NCBI GenBank assembly: GCA_018894105.1
Contig: CM032117.1
Span: 29,988,501-30,052,500 of the forward strand
Origin: Jacaranda mimosifolia
Lineage: Eukaryota > Streptophyta > Magnoliopsida > Lamiales > Bignoniaceae
DNA: 64,000 nucleotides
Direction: 5' to 3'
The translations under genes and the position numbers were made by a program. Positions 35,800 to 47,751 of this stretch are shown piece after piece (position 1 is the stretch's first letter; every line of letters starts with the position of its first letter). The notes beneath the pieces were generated by a model. It saw nothing but the letters and a program-made list of their open reading frames with translations, was not told the origin of the DNA and did not search any database.

Positions 35800-36473
35800 A
35801 TTTATATGCTAGGGATACTCCTAGGCATCTACTATGTATCAAGTTGTCCCGCTTGGATAAGATTGATTGACTGGTATGTATATGTCATTCGAAACTGATG
35901 TATCCTAACTGTTCGACTGTATCCTGACTGTCTGTCTGTCCCTTGACTGTTCAACTGTTTCTTGATTGTTTAATTGTATCCTAATATGTTTCTGTTAAAC
36001 AGTTGAATTATGGTCTGTTGAGTTGATTCTTCCTCAATAGATCCCTATCGCATATGATTACAAATATCCCTCACTAAGTCTTTTGGACTTACCCTGTTTT
36101 ATCCTTTTTTTTCTCAGACAGGATTAAGTGATGAACTTGGACTCCAGGCCTGGACATGAACATATTTTGTAATAGTTCATTTGTTCGAATGTGTATATGG
36201 AATTATTTGAATGTTAAGCCTGGACTCGAGACATTGTGATATGTCATGTTGATGTTGATGACTAAAGGCATGTAAATGTTTAGTTAGATGTAAGAAAGTG
36301 AATCATGGTACGCACTTAATGAGTTTGTCAAGTTGGATAAGTTTGAAATTTCTACTGCTTTTGATTAATTAAGATTTGAAATGTTTTGGGCCTATTGCTT
36401 GATTTTATATTCAATTTAAGACTGAACTGAGTGGTGCCTCAGCTTAGGTGTTGTCCCGAGTTCGGGCGTCACA

Positions 36474-38429
36474 ATATTTGAGCATGAATTATGGTGGGAG
36501 ACTATTTTTTTGCTTTCATCTATCTTCACTTTGATAACATTCATTATTTGAGATTGTTGTTTTGTAAAGATTGTTTGTGCTCTAGATACATTAATTTTCA
36601 TTATAACGAAGATTTGGAAGATTATTGCGGTTATCTTCTATGCATACTTAAATTGTTAAACTAATATCATGCCTTTTGTCTACTTTAATTCAGGTGTGCA
36701 TGCTATTAGTTTTCAATTAATGGACTGTAGTCAGGACATCAGGGATGAACGTAATCATAAGACTAGAGTAGTGTATAGGTCTATGAGTGCTAAGGAAAAA
36801 AAATGTATTTTTGGAACGATGTAAACAGTACTATAGAAACTGTACATCCTGATTGAAATAACAAAAAAATTTAGAAGATGGAACGTCTACCAGTGTCCTA
36901 TTTGTGCCAGTCTCTACTACTTTAAGCACTTCAGTACCTACTAATGTTCAATCTTGTGAGTCAAATGAACCATTTCCAACTACCATAGCTCAGGATGCTA
37001 AATGAAAGAATATTAATGTCATGTATATACTTATTTATAGTAAATATAATTCTTAATAGACCTGAACATTAAATGTTTTCTTTGGGATGTTAAGTTAAGA
37101 AGATAATATGTTAATTATGCTATCCATCCAACATTTCTCATGTTGCAGCCATCTTAATTAATTTTCAAGATTATCAAATCTTTCACTGACACATTAAGAA
37201 TTACCTACAGTATTTAATTGCCTATATTGCAGCGCTCATCGATTTCATAGAGAAAATCCAAGGTTTTGTTGTTGTAGTGGTCGGTAATCTTTAGCTCATA
37301 TGGTAACTAATCTGATATTTTATAGCTTATTTTCTATAGATAAATCATTAATTATTGGTAGTCCCCTTCAAAGGAGCGCAAGGACTTATAATAATAACTT
37401 TGCTTTAACTTCTATTGGCATGAAAATTGATCCTCAGTATTGTTGGAATAATCAGGAAGGGTACATTGTTAAAGTTAATTGTAAGGTTTGTCATAAGTTA
37501 GACCTTTTAAATTATTATCTTGAATATCAAATTGACTATAGACACGATCGATGACATCAGCACTTAAATTTTTAACGAATATGAATTGGAACCCGAAATT
37601 CTTGATATTTTTCTTGAAGCTTTAGCAGATAATCCTCACATTGAGGTATTCAAGTGTCTTCGATCTTGGGATAATTTACAAAATTGTTCTATTATTTTGC
37701 GTTGTCATCCAAGGTTACATACAAGAACTCATAATTTACCAACTAAGGAACAGATTGATATAATTTGGGATGAAACGAATAATGATCCTCGAGATATAGA
37801 AAGGAATAATAAAGTGTATGCTGAAGGCAATGAAAGTCGTTCAATTGAATATCATTATGGATGCTATGATCCGCTATAATATCCTTTGTTATTTCTATAT
37901 GGAGAGTTTGGATGGTATACCAGTATAGAATACATAGAACAATTATGGAATAGAAGATCCATATGCAAAGGTACAAATCTTGTGAAGCCGCTATTGGGTC
38001 AATCAGCAGATGATATATTGCAAATGGAATGAGAAGGTTTGCATTTTTGTCTTTTCTTTTTTTAATTTTCACTTAATAATATTAATCAGAGAAATGAATA
38101 TCATAAGCTATTGTATATTTGTTATTGTAGATGTTTTAATTTTTTGTCTTTTAATTATGCAGTATACCAATAAAATAGGAAGAAATGACAAAATGTATCA
38201 TGTCGAGAGTTTACATGTTATAGAGCCCAAATAAAAGACAATGAATACAATTCAATAATACAATCTTAGAGAATACGTCAGCAATATGGGATTAACTCTC
38301 ATATTAAATTAAAGACACAACGACTAAATTTTTATAGGATGGAATAATAATAATTTAATGCAAGAATAGAGAGTCTTAAAAGTATAGTTGACAACTTAGG
38401 TATTGACGGAGAAAATGATCCAACAAAAG
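36474..38429 (+). pseudogene. Helitron Rep/helicase, N-terminal part
   Basis: Degraded frames begin near 36720 ('MSAKEKK', basic N-terminal region). They become clear at 37355-37560 ('SLIIGSPLQRSARTYNNNFA', then a CxxC in 'VNCKVCHKLD') and at 37586-38030 ('HIEVFKCLRSWDN', 'LPTKEQIDIIWDE', 'YPLLFLYGEFGW'), the Helitron_like_N region. A stop at 37877 replaces Gln before YPLLF. A likely intron follows (about 38036-38160, acceptor TTATGCAG), then 'YRAQIKDNEYN' and 'DNLGIDGENDPTK', where the copia LTR interrupts. The reading continues at 53058 with 'RIVLPSSFIGGPRD'. Confidence 0.8.
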
Positions 38430-40605
38430 TGTTGGAATAGTACCCCGCAAGCCAATTAGATTGGCCTTGTAAATTATTTTCTTGTAAAACAATCTTAACT
38501 GAATGATATTCTTTATTGGCCATCTTCATCTTATGCCCATTATTACTTCACTGGCATTTGGTTGAAGCCCTTAGATCACACTAGACTATAGGACCTGGTC
38601 ACACATTGGGCGGTGATCATGGAATAAGTCTTACATGATCATGATCTTAAAATCTTCATATGATCTTATGAGACAGGGCATCTAAGATCTGGACAGGCTT
38701 GCACTAACGATGCATAAATCCAAAGGTTGGATGTTGCTCTGTTCCATTAGCAATCCCATACGAGATATGGATGCATGCTAGTGGGTGCTTATTAGATAAC
38801 AAGGCATTGAAGGCCCACCCAGAGAATCCACTAGATAACCATAGTGGCAAGTCGGTAATGGCAAGTTCTCCAGCTTATGCTAGTGCATATAATTAGTCCT
38901 CTGACCTGAGGATCCATGGTAACCTTGTGTTTAGATCCTCATGCTTTGACTCCTCCTTGGTCACCTAGTGGGCCGTTAGGATAGAGATTGTACACGAGCT
39001 ACTTAGACATGGAGGTTTGTGAGATTCAAGATGGAATCCAACTCCTTGTCTTTGTGAATGGTGAGTGTATCTCCTATGTATTCTATAATGATTGATTCCA
39101 AGAAATCCTTGCACAAGGTAGTATGACAATTTGGAAAAGGAGCTTTTCAAAGATGAGGTCATATAGAGGAATCAAACATTGGGAATAGAAATAAAGTATT
39201 GAAGCTATTAGGGAGCCGGCAAATATCTTACCCTAGGTCTCTTTCGGGACATAGGAAACGGTAGGACTGTATTTGCATGGTACGCGTAGAGCTAGAATGA
39301 TTCTCCAAAGGTATTCATTTCGGCCAATTAGTTGGGCTCCATGGGCTTGAGGTTGGACATCAACCATGGAGATTGGGCACTCTTCAATTAATAGAGATTA
39401 ATTGAATTGAGTCAATTAGTTCAAAGGAGTTTAAACTAAAATGAATATTTGATATTCAAAAGTCACAAAGAGTTGTGAGCCCATGTCCGTCTAATGAATG
39501 GTAAAACCTAACGGGTCACACATAAAAGCCAATCTCATTTCCTAATTGATGGAGGAATTTTTCTAAGTGTTAGAAAAATGCTTCTAGTAGACCGATTTGA
39601 GGATTGGCAAATTGAGGTCATTTTGGCTTGATTAATTTAATTGTTAAATTGATCAACTAATTTAAGGAGTTAAATTAGATTAATAATTATGGAGTTAATT
39701 ATTTGGTGTCACATGCTCATCAATTGGTCAAGTTAGCTTAAAGAGTTAACATTAACTAGCTCAAAGAGTTAAGCTAATTGACTAAAGAGTTAAGTCAAAG
39801 GTTAATTAATTCAATTAAAGTGTTTAATTTAATTAATAAGAGGAATCTATTTTGGAGGGATAATTCAAATTAAAGGTTCATTTGGTGTGGCATTTTAATT
39901 AATTTGAAACTAGCTTCCAAATGAAATTGAAATAGCTTCCAAATGATATTGAAATGCACACAAAATTCAAATTCAGATTTGAATTGCAAGTTAGCGGTCA
40001 CCCTTGAGGAAGGTGTGATGCCACCTTGGTGTCATACCATCCTCACTCTATATATAGATATAGAGGGAGAGAGGGGCGGCCACTTATTCTTTGTGTGAAG
40101 AAATAGATTCTTCCACATTTTCCCTCCAAATCTCAAGTGTTACCTTATGTGTTGAAGCTTCACTTCCTCTCTTCTTCTCCTACCTCAAATCAAGCCTCCA
40201 TCTCTACAGATCTCCTTTGTATTTTCCAGCTAATACCAAGGAGATTAGGATCTAGCGTTGGTGTGTGGATCATATTCTTAGAGGCAAGACAATTGGATTC
40301 CTAGCTCAATTGATTTGAGTTGTAAATTTTTTTACAGTAGATTCATCAAGAAGTTGAGAATATAATTTAATTTTTTCAGAATTTTTGGAGTTTGGATCGG
40401 GCAAAAGTTGCATCCAATCCACTGTGCCACTATGTGACAGTTTCTGGATTGAACAAGTATTTTTCATCATTTCCTTGTTTTTGAGCAAATCAAGGTAATT
40501 CACCTTCCTAATCTGAATCAATAGCATGTGTATATCCTTGTTGGCATATTTAGCCTAGTTTATTTCAGTTTTAGTTATTGGATCCAAGTGCTACATATGC
40601 TTTCA
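38430..40605 (+). repeat. Family A 5' LTR (2176 bp)
   Basis: It begins TGTTGGAATAGTACC and ends GCTTTCA, followed two bases later by the primer-binding site. It carries the AGTTAA/TTAACT array (about 39655-39800), a 27-base imperfect stem-loop (40012-40038) and a near-palindromic TATA region (40046-40065). Confidence 0.92.
40046..40065 (+). promoter_or_regulatory. TATA region of family A LTR, near-palindromic
   Basis: CTCTATATATAGATATAGAG reads almost the same on both strands. The counterparts at 43723-43742, 49317-49342 and 52437-52456 are also flanked by complementary arms. It lies 8 bases after a stem-loop and about 75 bases before a pyrimidine-rich stretch likely to be the 5' end of the transcript. 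Promoter role is inferred from position and TATA content. Confidence 0.6.
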
Positions 40606-40607
40606 AG

Positions 40608-40620
40608 TGGTATGAGAGTC
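40608..40620 (+). promoter_or_regulatory. Primer-binding site, initiator tRNA-Met type
   Basis: TGGTATGAGAGTC, two bases after the LTR end, matches TGGTATCAGAGCC with two substitutions. It shows that the 38430 LTR is the true 5' LTR of this element. No such site follows the LTR at 42156-44367. Confidence 0.85.
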
Positions 40621-42155
40621 TAATTCATACTTTGATTTTGATTTTTGATTGATTGATTCATCTGATGAATTGATCAAAATCACCAAATTCTCAATTCATA
40701 TGATAGATTGGAGTGTTTGGATGATGTTGTGTGTGGATTTTTGATTGATAAATTGAAAGCATGCTAATATGAGTTTTAAGTATTAATTCATATGGTTAGT
40801 ATGTTTTAATTCATAGCTTCTAATGTTGAATGTTGATTTAGCATTAGATGGTGTTATATGTTGATATAGCATGTTGTTTATGGCCTTAAAGAGTTGTGGT
40901 CAGTTTTAGATCCAATTTTATTGGAGTTTGTCGAAGATTTTTGAAGAATGTGATTCTTACTTTAATTTATTTTTGAAAGCATGATTAAGCACTTGAAATT
41001 CCATTTTTAAAAGGAGTTTTGAATCTAGAATTTCATCTATAATGTGTGTTTTAAAGTTTAGGAGGTGTCCTAAATTTTTTGGTGCACAAAAATTGAGCCA
41101 AAAGTGAAATAACTCGGAGGTGACCACAAAATAGGGGTGCTGCCCGCCCAGGCCAGGTATGCCTACCGCACAGCTGTGCGCCCAGCGCCGAGAAAGCAGT
41201 GACTGTTATGGTCTTTCCCGGTTTAATTCAATTTTTGAGTTCTTTTTATGCTCAAAAGTGTTTTATTACACACATATTAGATGCACAAGTGTTGTGCAAG
41301 TTTTTAAAATTATGTTTGACATTTTTTATTGCTTTTAAAAACTTGTTAATCTCCAATTTATGCATAATTGTTATGCTATCTCTTACTTGGCCAATTATTT
41401 GTTTATGAGATAAGCATTTAATTGTTGGAATTGAATGTCAATTCTAGATTTATTTATTGTTCATTTAATTGTTGAGTGGATGATGAATGAATGGGGATAA
41501 TCATGAGCCTTTAATATTGATTTTATTTGTTTCAAGTTATTGAAATGGGTTATATTAAATTGGAGCTTGCATGCCTCTTAATTTTTACCTTGTAAATGTT
41601 ATGAAAATAGAATCACTAGGAGTGAGAATTTCTTTCTCATGTAAATGTTGCATGGAGCAAAGAAGACCATTTAAAACATGGAGACTTTTGAAGACCCATG
41701 AATGTATGGGATACAGTCATCTAATAGCTAGATTTAATCAACCCACTTAAAATCAACAAGGTGGTGCACCTATGGTCATCCCACCTTAGGAGCATGCTAG
41801 GCGCATTTACTTATTTATGCTTTCCTTATCCTATTGATGTATGAGATGCATGGTTAGGATATAGAAAGCCTAAATAAGAAGAAAAAATGATAAGATATTT
41901 GCAAGCAAAAACCCTCCACTTAGAATGTCTAAGTGCTTTCAAATATTAAGTTAAAATGGATAAGAATTAAAAAGAGTTTTTAATTAATTCATGCCTTCTA
42001 CCAATAGTATATGGCATGATGATGCTACCATCTTTGTGTGGTATACATCCGGTCACATGGATCACACATAGGTGAAAAGCTGTGAACATATACTTAGCAT
42101 AAGAAGCACCTTTGATTTGGGGTCTCCCATGCATTATACACTCCGTAACGAGGGA
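40621..42155 (+). other. Family A leader, first part
   Basis: Non-coding leader, homologous to 2673-4578 in the inverted copy: 'ATTGAATGTCAATTCT', 'GATGTATGAGATGCATGG' and 'GATGATGCTACCA' occur in both in the same order. It breaks at 42155 and resumes at 44368 after a solo LTR. No gene is seen; the short frames are incidental. Confidence 0.75.
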
Positions 42156-44367
42156 TATTGCTATAGTGCCCTACAAGCCAATTATATTGGCCATGTAAAC
42201 TATTTCCTTTTAACACAATCTTGATTGAACAATATTCTATAAAATGGTCATCTTCATCTTATGCTTATATTTCTCCACTGGCATTTGGTTGAAGCCCTTA
42301 GATCACACATAACTACGGGACGTGGTTCGGTGACCATGGAATAAGTCTTACTTGTAAATGATCTTAAATCTTCCAAGTTGCAGGATCTTAAGGGATGGGG
42401 CATCTAAGATCTGGATAGACTTGCACTAACGATGCATAAATTTAAGAGTTGGATATTGCTCCATTCCATGAGCAAGCCATATAAGATTTAGGTGCATGTT
42501 AGTGGGTGCTTATTAGAGAACAAGTTCACTGAAGGCTCGTCTGGAGATCCCACTAGATAGTCGTAATGGCTAGTTCTCCAGCCTATGCTAGTATATATAA
42601 TTAGTCCTTTGACCTGAGGATCCATGGTAACCTTATGTTTAGGTCATCATGCTTTGACTCCACTTTTGGCCACTTAGCGGGCGTTCCGACAGTGATTGGG
42701 CATGAGCTACTTAGACATGGAGGTTTGTGAGATCCAAGATGGGATTTGACTCCTCATCGTTGTGAAGGGAGAGTGCATCTCCTATGTATTCTATAAAGAT
42801 CAATTCTAAGAAATCCTTGTGCAAGGTAGTGTGATAATTTGGAAAAAGAGTTTTCCAAATATGAGATCACAAATGGAATCAAACATTGAGAACAGAAGCA
42901 TAATATCGAGGCTATTAGGGAGCCGAAAAAATATCTTGCTCTAGGCCTCTTTCATGGAGATAGGAGATGGAAGGACCGTATTTGCATTGTACGCGTAGTG
43001 CTAGAACGATTCTGTGAGAGTATTCATTTCTGCCAATTAGTTGGGCACCATGGGCTTGAGGTTGGACATTAACCATGGAGATTGGGTACTCTTCAATTAA
43101 TGAGATTAATTGAATTGAGTCGCTTAGTTTAAAGGAGTTTAAACTAATGTGAATATTTGATATTCCATAAGTCACAATAGTTGTGAGCCCATGTTCAATG
43201 AATGGTAAAACTTAATGGGTCACAAACAAAAGCCAATTGTAACACCTATTGAATGAAGGAGAATTTTTTAAGTGTTAGAAAACTCTCATCACCTATTTTG
43301 AGGAGAAGAAAATTGATGTCATTTTGGCCTGATCAATTTACGTGTTAAATTGATCAAATTAATTTAAGAGTTGAATTAAGATCAATTAATTAAGAGTTAA
43401 TTAATTGATGACATGTGATTATCAATTGGTCAAATTAATTTAAAAGTTAAATTAATTTTGACTAGCTTAAGGAGTTAAGCACTTTAACTTAAGAGTTAAG
43501 CCAAAGGAATATTAATTAAATTAAAGTGTTTAATTTAATTAAATTGGAGAATATTTTTGTAGGTAGATTTTAAATATAGGAGTTCATTTAATGTAGAATT
43601 AGAATTTAATAGGAAGACATTTCATATGATGAAATGTAGATTCCAAATTAAATTCAAATTCACACACAACTTTTCACATCATGCGACATGGCATGCTAAG
43701 TGACACCCCCCACCTTGAGGAACTCTATGTATAGATATAGAGGTAGGGGGCATCCACTACTAAATACACACTTCTAGAGAGTGCTGAAAATTGGTGTGAT
43801 AAGATTTTCTCAACAACCACAACAAATTTTGTTATTTGTTAGATCTATTTGTTAGATCAATATTCTCCTTCTTCCTCCATCATCTTCCACCTTCATTCAT
43901 CCATTCCTCTACATATTTCTCCAGCCTAAATTGTTTAGGAAAGGTGATCCAATTAGTGTGTGGACTTTGACATTAGAAGCATCACAATTGGATTGCTATT
44001 GCTCTTGCTGAAACGGTTCCTAGCAGTAATTTTGGGCAATTTTTCTGCGACCTTAGAGGAGTCCCATCAGGCTTAATTTTTACTGTATCATCCCTAGGGA
44101 GTGATGAGTTTCCTGTAAAAAATTTAGCTCAAAACTCGAAAAGGAGCTTGGAGAAATCCGGTGATCTTTCTGCTACGCCAAAACTGTGACAGCTTCAAGT
44201 GTTGAAGGTTGTTCATCCATCTAACTTGATTTTCGAGTTCTTCAAGGTATTTTCTCAACCAAATATGAATGATATGTATGAAATGATCCTTGTGGACATG
44301 AGTAGCTTAGTTATTATTAGTTTTTTTATTAGAATTATTTTGGATCCTAATGTTACTCTATCCTTCA
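42156..44367 (+). mobile_element. Solo family A LTR nested in the leader
   Basis: It starts TATTGCTATAGTGCCC (TG changed to TA) and ends ATCCTTCA, about 2.2 kb, with all family A landmarks. It lacks a primer-binding site downstream and a polypurine tract upstream, and the leader sequence continues on both sides, so it is a solo LTR inserted later. Flanking pentamers are AGGGA and GTTGT, so no target duplication is visible. Either the duplication has decayed or the copy arose by recombination. A TATA palindrome lies at 43723-43742. Confidence 0.8.
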
Positions 44368-44757
44368 GTTGTGGCGCCGTCTCGAATCAAAGTTTGATTA
44401 GTAGGTTCGACTTAACACCAAGTAATGTAAAGGTCGTCCTTATAGGGGATCTACATAAAAAGGTGAGGCAAAATATATCAAGAGTTACATAGAGATGCAA
44501 TTAGCAAAAGTTGCTTACCTTTGGATTGTTTGTGGACATACATCCAATCACGGGGGTCTACTTACAAGTCCTTGGGGTCTTGATTCTTACTAGGAAACAA
44601 GATTTCCCAAATTCTTCGAGGGGGTGAAGGATTTGATAAAATAGTGGGAGAAAAACATGCTTGAAAGACCATGAACATGTTTTCATTATCAAAATTCAAT
44701 CATATACTTATACTCTTTTTTCACCTCTTGTAGATTTTTGAAATCTTCAAAAAGAAA
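44368..44757 (+). other. Family A leader, second part
   Basis: The leader continues ('GGTTCGACTTAACACC' matches the inverted copy near 3002-3020) up to the gag ATG at 44758. Together with 40606-42155 it is about 1.94 kb long, close to the 1.91 kb of the uninterrupted inverted copy. That supports the view that the intervening LTR is an insertion. Confidence 0.75.
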
Positions 44758-45601
44758 ATGGCTAAAAACTCACTTGCAAGCATTTTGAAAATCAATAAAC
44801 TAACTGGGCCAAACTTCTGCGATTGATTGAGAAACCTTAAGATTATACTTAACTCTACAAAGAGGACCTATGTTCTAAGATCAAAGTCAGCCGGACACAT
44901 TGGGTGATGACGCCACCGATGAGGCCCATGAATTGTTCACTAAATTTATAGATGATGATCTACAAGTGAAATGCCTCATGATGGCTTCTATGACTAATGA
45001 GCTCCAAAAGACTCACGAGCATATGAGACATGCAAGTGAGATCTACAAACACCTACAAGAGTTGTATAGTGTGCAATCTAGACATGAAAGGTTCGCTTAG
45101 TCAAGAAAGCTCTTTAGGTCAAGGATGGTTGAGGATTCAAGTGTCCATGATCACGGGCTGCAGATGATTGGACTCATCGAGAAGCTTGAGCAACTTGGTG
45201 TGATCATGGACAATGACCTCTATGTGGATTTGATCCTCCAGTTATTACCTGAGTCATTCGACTAATTTATTATGAACTTTAATATGTCCAAGCAAGAGGT
45301 GATGATTAACGAATTGGTCAACATGCTTGTGACCGTCGAGATGACCATGAAAAACGAGAAACCTCTTATGCTTGCTTCCTCCTCCAAGTCAAAAAGCCCT
45401 AATGGCCCAAGAAAGAGAGGTAAGAGGAAGAAAAGTTCTTCCTCCAAAGAGAAGCAACCTATGAAGAGTTTCGGGGGGGTCAAGAAAAAGGCTAAAATTG
45501 ATGCAAGTTGCTTCCACTATGGTGAAAATGGACATTGAAAAAGAAATTGCAAAGCTTACCTTGCAACCCTTGAGAGAGGTATGTATTTTATTGAAGTGCA
45601 T
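44758..45601 (+). pseudogene. gag: Family A copia gag, interrupted
   Basis: ATG at 44758: MAKNSLASILKINKLTGP, then a stop where the conserved Trp should be (CD*LRNLK). Further pieces in shifting frames are 'DDDLQVKCLMMASMTNELQ', 'VHDHGLQMIGLIEKLEQLG' and 'FIMNFNMSKQEVMINELVNM', the UBN2 domain of plant copia Gag. A Lys/Ser-rich linker (about 45370-45490) leads to a single zinc knuckle 'CFHYGENGH*KRNC', in which the second Cys is Tyr and a stop replaces the Trp. The element cannot make functional Gag. Confidence 0.88.
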
Positions 45602-47751
45602 TTGACGACAAATTCTTCCTCATAGGTATTTGATACCGTATGTGGTTCTCACTTTTGTAATTCATTACAGGGGATGGAAAAAAGAAAGAGTCTTCATAAA
45701 TGAAATATGATCCTCTACCTAGGAAATAGAGCAAGAGTTGCTGCCATGTTTCAAGGAGTAATCAAGTTAGACTTGAGGAATGCTTGCATTGTACTTGACC
45801 CAATTTTTTATGTACCTAATCTTGTTAAGACCATTATTTTAATTCCTGTTCTTAATAATGAAAGATATGATTTTTCTATATCTAACAGGATGTTGAAGGA
45901 ATTAAAGAATGGTTCTTTGATTGCTCAAGGTACATTGAATAACGGATTGTACATACTTGATTCTCAATCTTCACTAATGCATATTTAATCAACTAAAAGA
46001 AATTAGATAACCAAGAAGATGACATTCTATGGCATGCAAAACTTGGGCATATTTCTAAAAATAGGATGAACAAGTTATAAGCTCTCAAAATACTAAATGT
46101 TAGTGGCATTGAGGACTTTCCTACTTGTGAATCTTGTTTAAAGGAAAAAATGACCAAGGCTCCTTTTGTGGGACAAACAAAGCACACCACAAGTCCTTTG
46201 AATTTGATCCATACGAATATATGTGGTCTACTAAGAATTAGTGTGAGATGAGGCTATTCCTACTTCATCACCTTTACCGATGATTATAGTCAGTTCATAC
46301 ATGTGTATCTTATTGTCCAAAGCCTTTGAAAAGTTCAAACAATACAGGAGTGAAGTGGAAAAGCAAAAGGTACTCAGTATTAAAGCTCTTCGATCAGATC
46401 AAATGGGAGAATACTTGAGTACCAAATTCTTAGATTATCTAAAAGGGAATGGGATTCTCTCTCAATGGACTCCACCTGGCACACCCTAACACAATGAAGT
46501 AGCCGAAAGGAGAAACCGTACCTCGTTGGACATGGTACGTTCTATGATGAGCTTTTTCAATGTGCCTGTATCCTTTTGGGGATACGCCTTAGAAACGGCG
46601 GTGAAGCTACAAAGTATAGTACCTTCAAAGTCGGTGCCAAAAATGCCACATTAGATGTGGTATGGCAAAGCACCCTTTTATCATTATCTAAAGGTTTAGG
46701 GGTCTCCTGCCTACGTCAGACGGATAGTAGGAGACAAGTTGGATAGTAGATCAATTTTGTGCAAGTTTGTGGGATACCCAAGAGAGCCTATAGGTTATTA
46801 CTTTTATGATCCCTCGGAACAAAAGGTGTTTGTTTTGATGAATAGCACCTTTTTGGAAAAGGAGTTTCAATTAGATAGAAATGACGTTGTTGTTGAACTT
46901 GATGAAGTTCAAGATGATCATCAAATCCCACAAGCGGTGAAAACAAACAAGCAACAAGAGCCTCACACACAACCTCTGAGAAGGTCAGACCGAATCAAGA
47001 AGTAACCCAAAAGATTCAAATTTCTTCATGAGATGGGCCAATCAGATAGTGATCCGAAGACCTATGAGAAAGCTACGTTGGACATAGACTTAGGATATTG
47101 GCTTGACGCCATGAGATCCGAAATGGATTCCATGTACTCCAACAAAGTATGGACTTTGGTAGATCCACCGAAAGGATTAGTTCCCGTTGGTTACAAGTAG
47201 ATCTATTGGTGAAAGCTAGGATTCGATTGAGAAGTAACGACCTTTAAGGTGCGACTAGTGGCAAAAGGTTATACTCAAAGACTTGATATCAATTTTGAGT
47301 AAACCTTTTCACCGGTGACAATGCCTAAGTGCATTCGGATTTTACTTGCCACAGCCGGATATTATGACTATGAGATATGACAAATGAATGTGAAAACTGC
47401 TTTCCTCAATGGAGACATTGAAAAAGAAATCTATATGGAGCAACCACAAGGTTTTACATCCAAGGAGAGTGAGAAAAAGTTTTGCAAACTCCAGAGATCC
47501 ATTTATGAACCCAAACAAGCATCCCGAAGTTGGAACATTCATTTTGGCAAGACAATTAAATCGTTTGGCTTTGTCAAAAAATATGAATGAACTATGTGTG
47601 TAAAAGAAAGCTAGTGAGAGTAGCGTACAGTTTATTGTGCTTTTATATTAATGACATCCTTCTCATTGGGAATGAGGTTGGAATGTTAGAGTGTACTAAA
47701 ACTTGGTTATCTACACAATTCTCCATGAAGAATTTAGGAGAAACATCCTAC
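45602..47751 (+). pseudogene. pol: Family A copia pol, part 1 (PR, IN, RT start)
   Basis: Protease: 'VFDTVCGSHFC', with the catalytic DTG changed to DTV. Gag-pre-integrase: 'LWHAKLGHISKNRMNKL' with an intact CESC zinc pair. Integrase: the first catalytic Asp is Asn ('HTNICG', about 46212), the second survives ('RSDQMGEY'), and the Glu is present in 'NEVAERRNRTSLDMVR'. RT: 'VRLVAKGYTQRLDINFE', 'QMNVKTAFLNGDIEKEIYME' with Asp of QLDV also Asn, and YVDD read as YIND (about 47644). It stops at 'MKNLGETSY', where a solo LTR is inserted, and resumes at 49955 with 'VLGIRIYRD'. Confidence 0.9.

Larger units (their letters stand above)
31972..36473 (+). mobile_element. Long 3' LTR of the gypsy element, split by a MULE
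   Basis: It starts TGTAACAACCC right after the polypurine tract and ends GGGCGTCACA at 36473, a TG...CA pair with the inverted 'TGTNAC...GTCACA' look of chromovirus LTRs. Gross length is 4502 bp. Removing the Mutator-like insert (34412-35799 plus one 9-bp duplication) leaves about 3.1 kb, within the range for Tekay/Del LTRs. A 52-bp tandem duplication and a 41-bp minisatellite lie in its middle. Short frames within it are not convincing genes. Confidence 0.8.

Noticed and set aside
37743..38072. A 109-codon minus-strand frame
   Set aside because: Antisense shadow of the Helitron N-terminal domain, whose plus-strand reading carries clear conserved motifs.
42156..44367. LTR at 42156 as the 5' LTR of the copia element
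   Set aside because: No primer-binding site follows it and leader homology continues on both sides; the LTR at 38430 has the primer-binding site.
44368..44385. TGGCGCCGT after the nested LTR as a gypsy-type primer-binding site
   Set aside because: The match is short, the LTR is a copia family A LTR, and the following sequence is family A leader.
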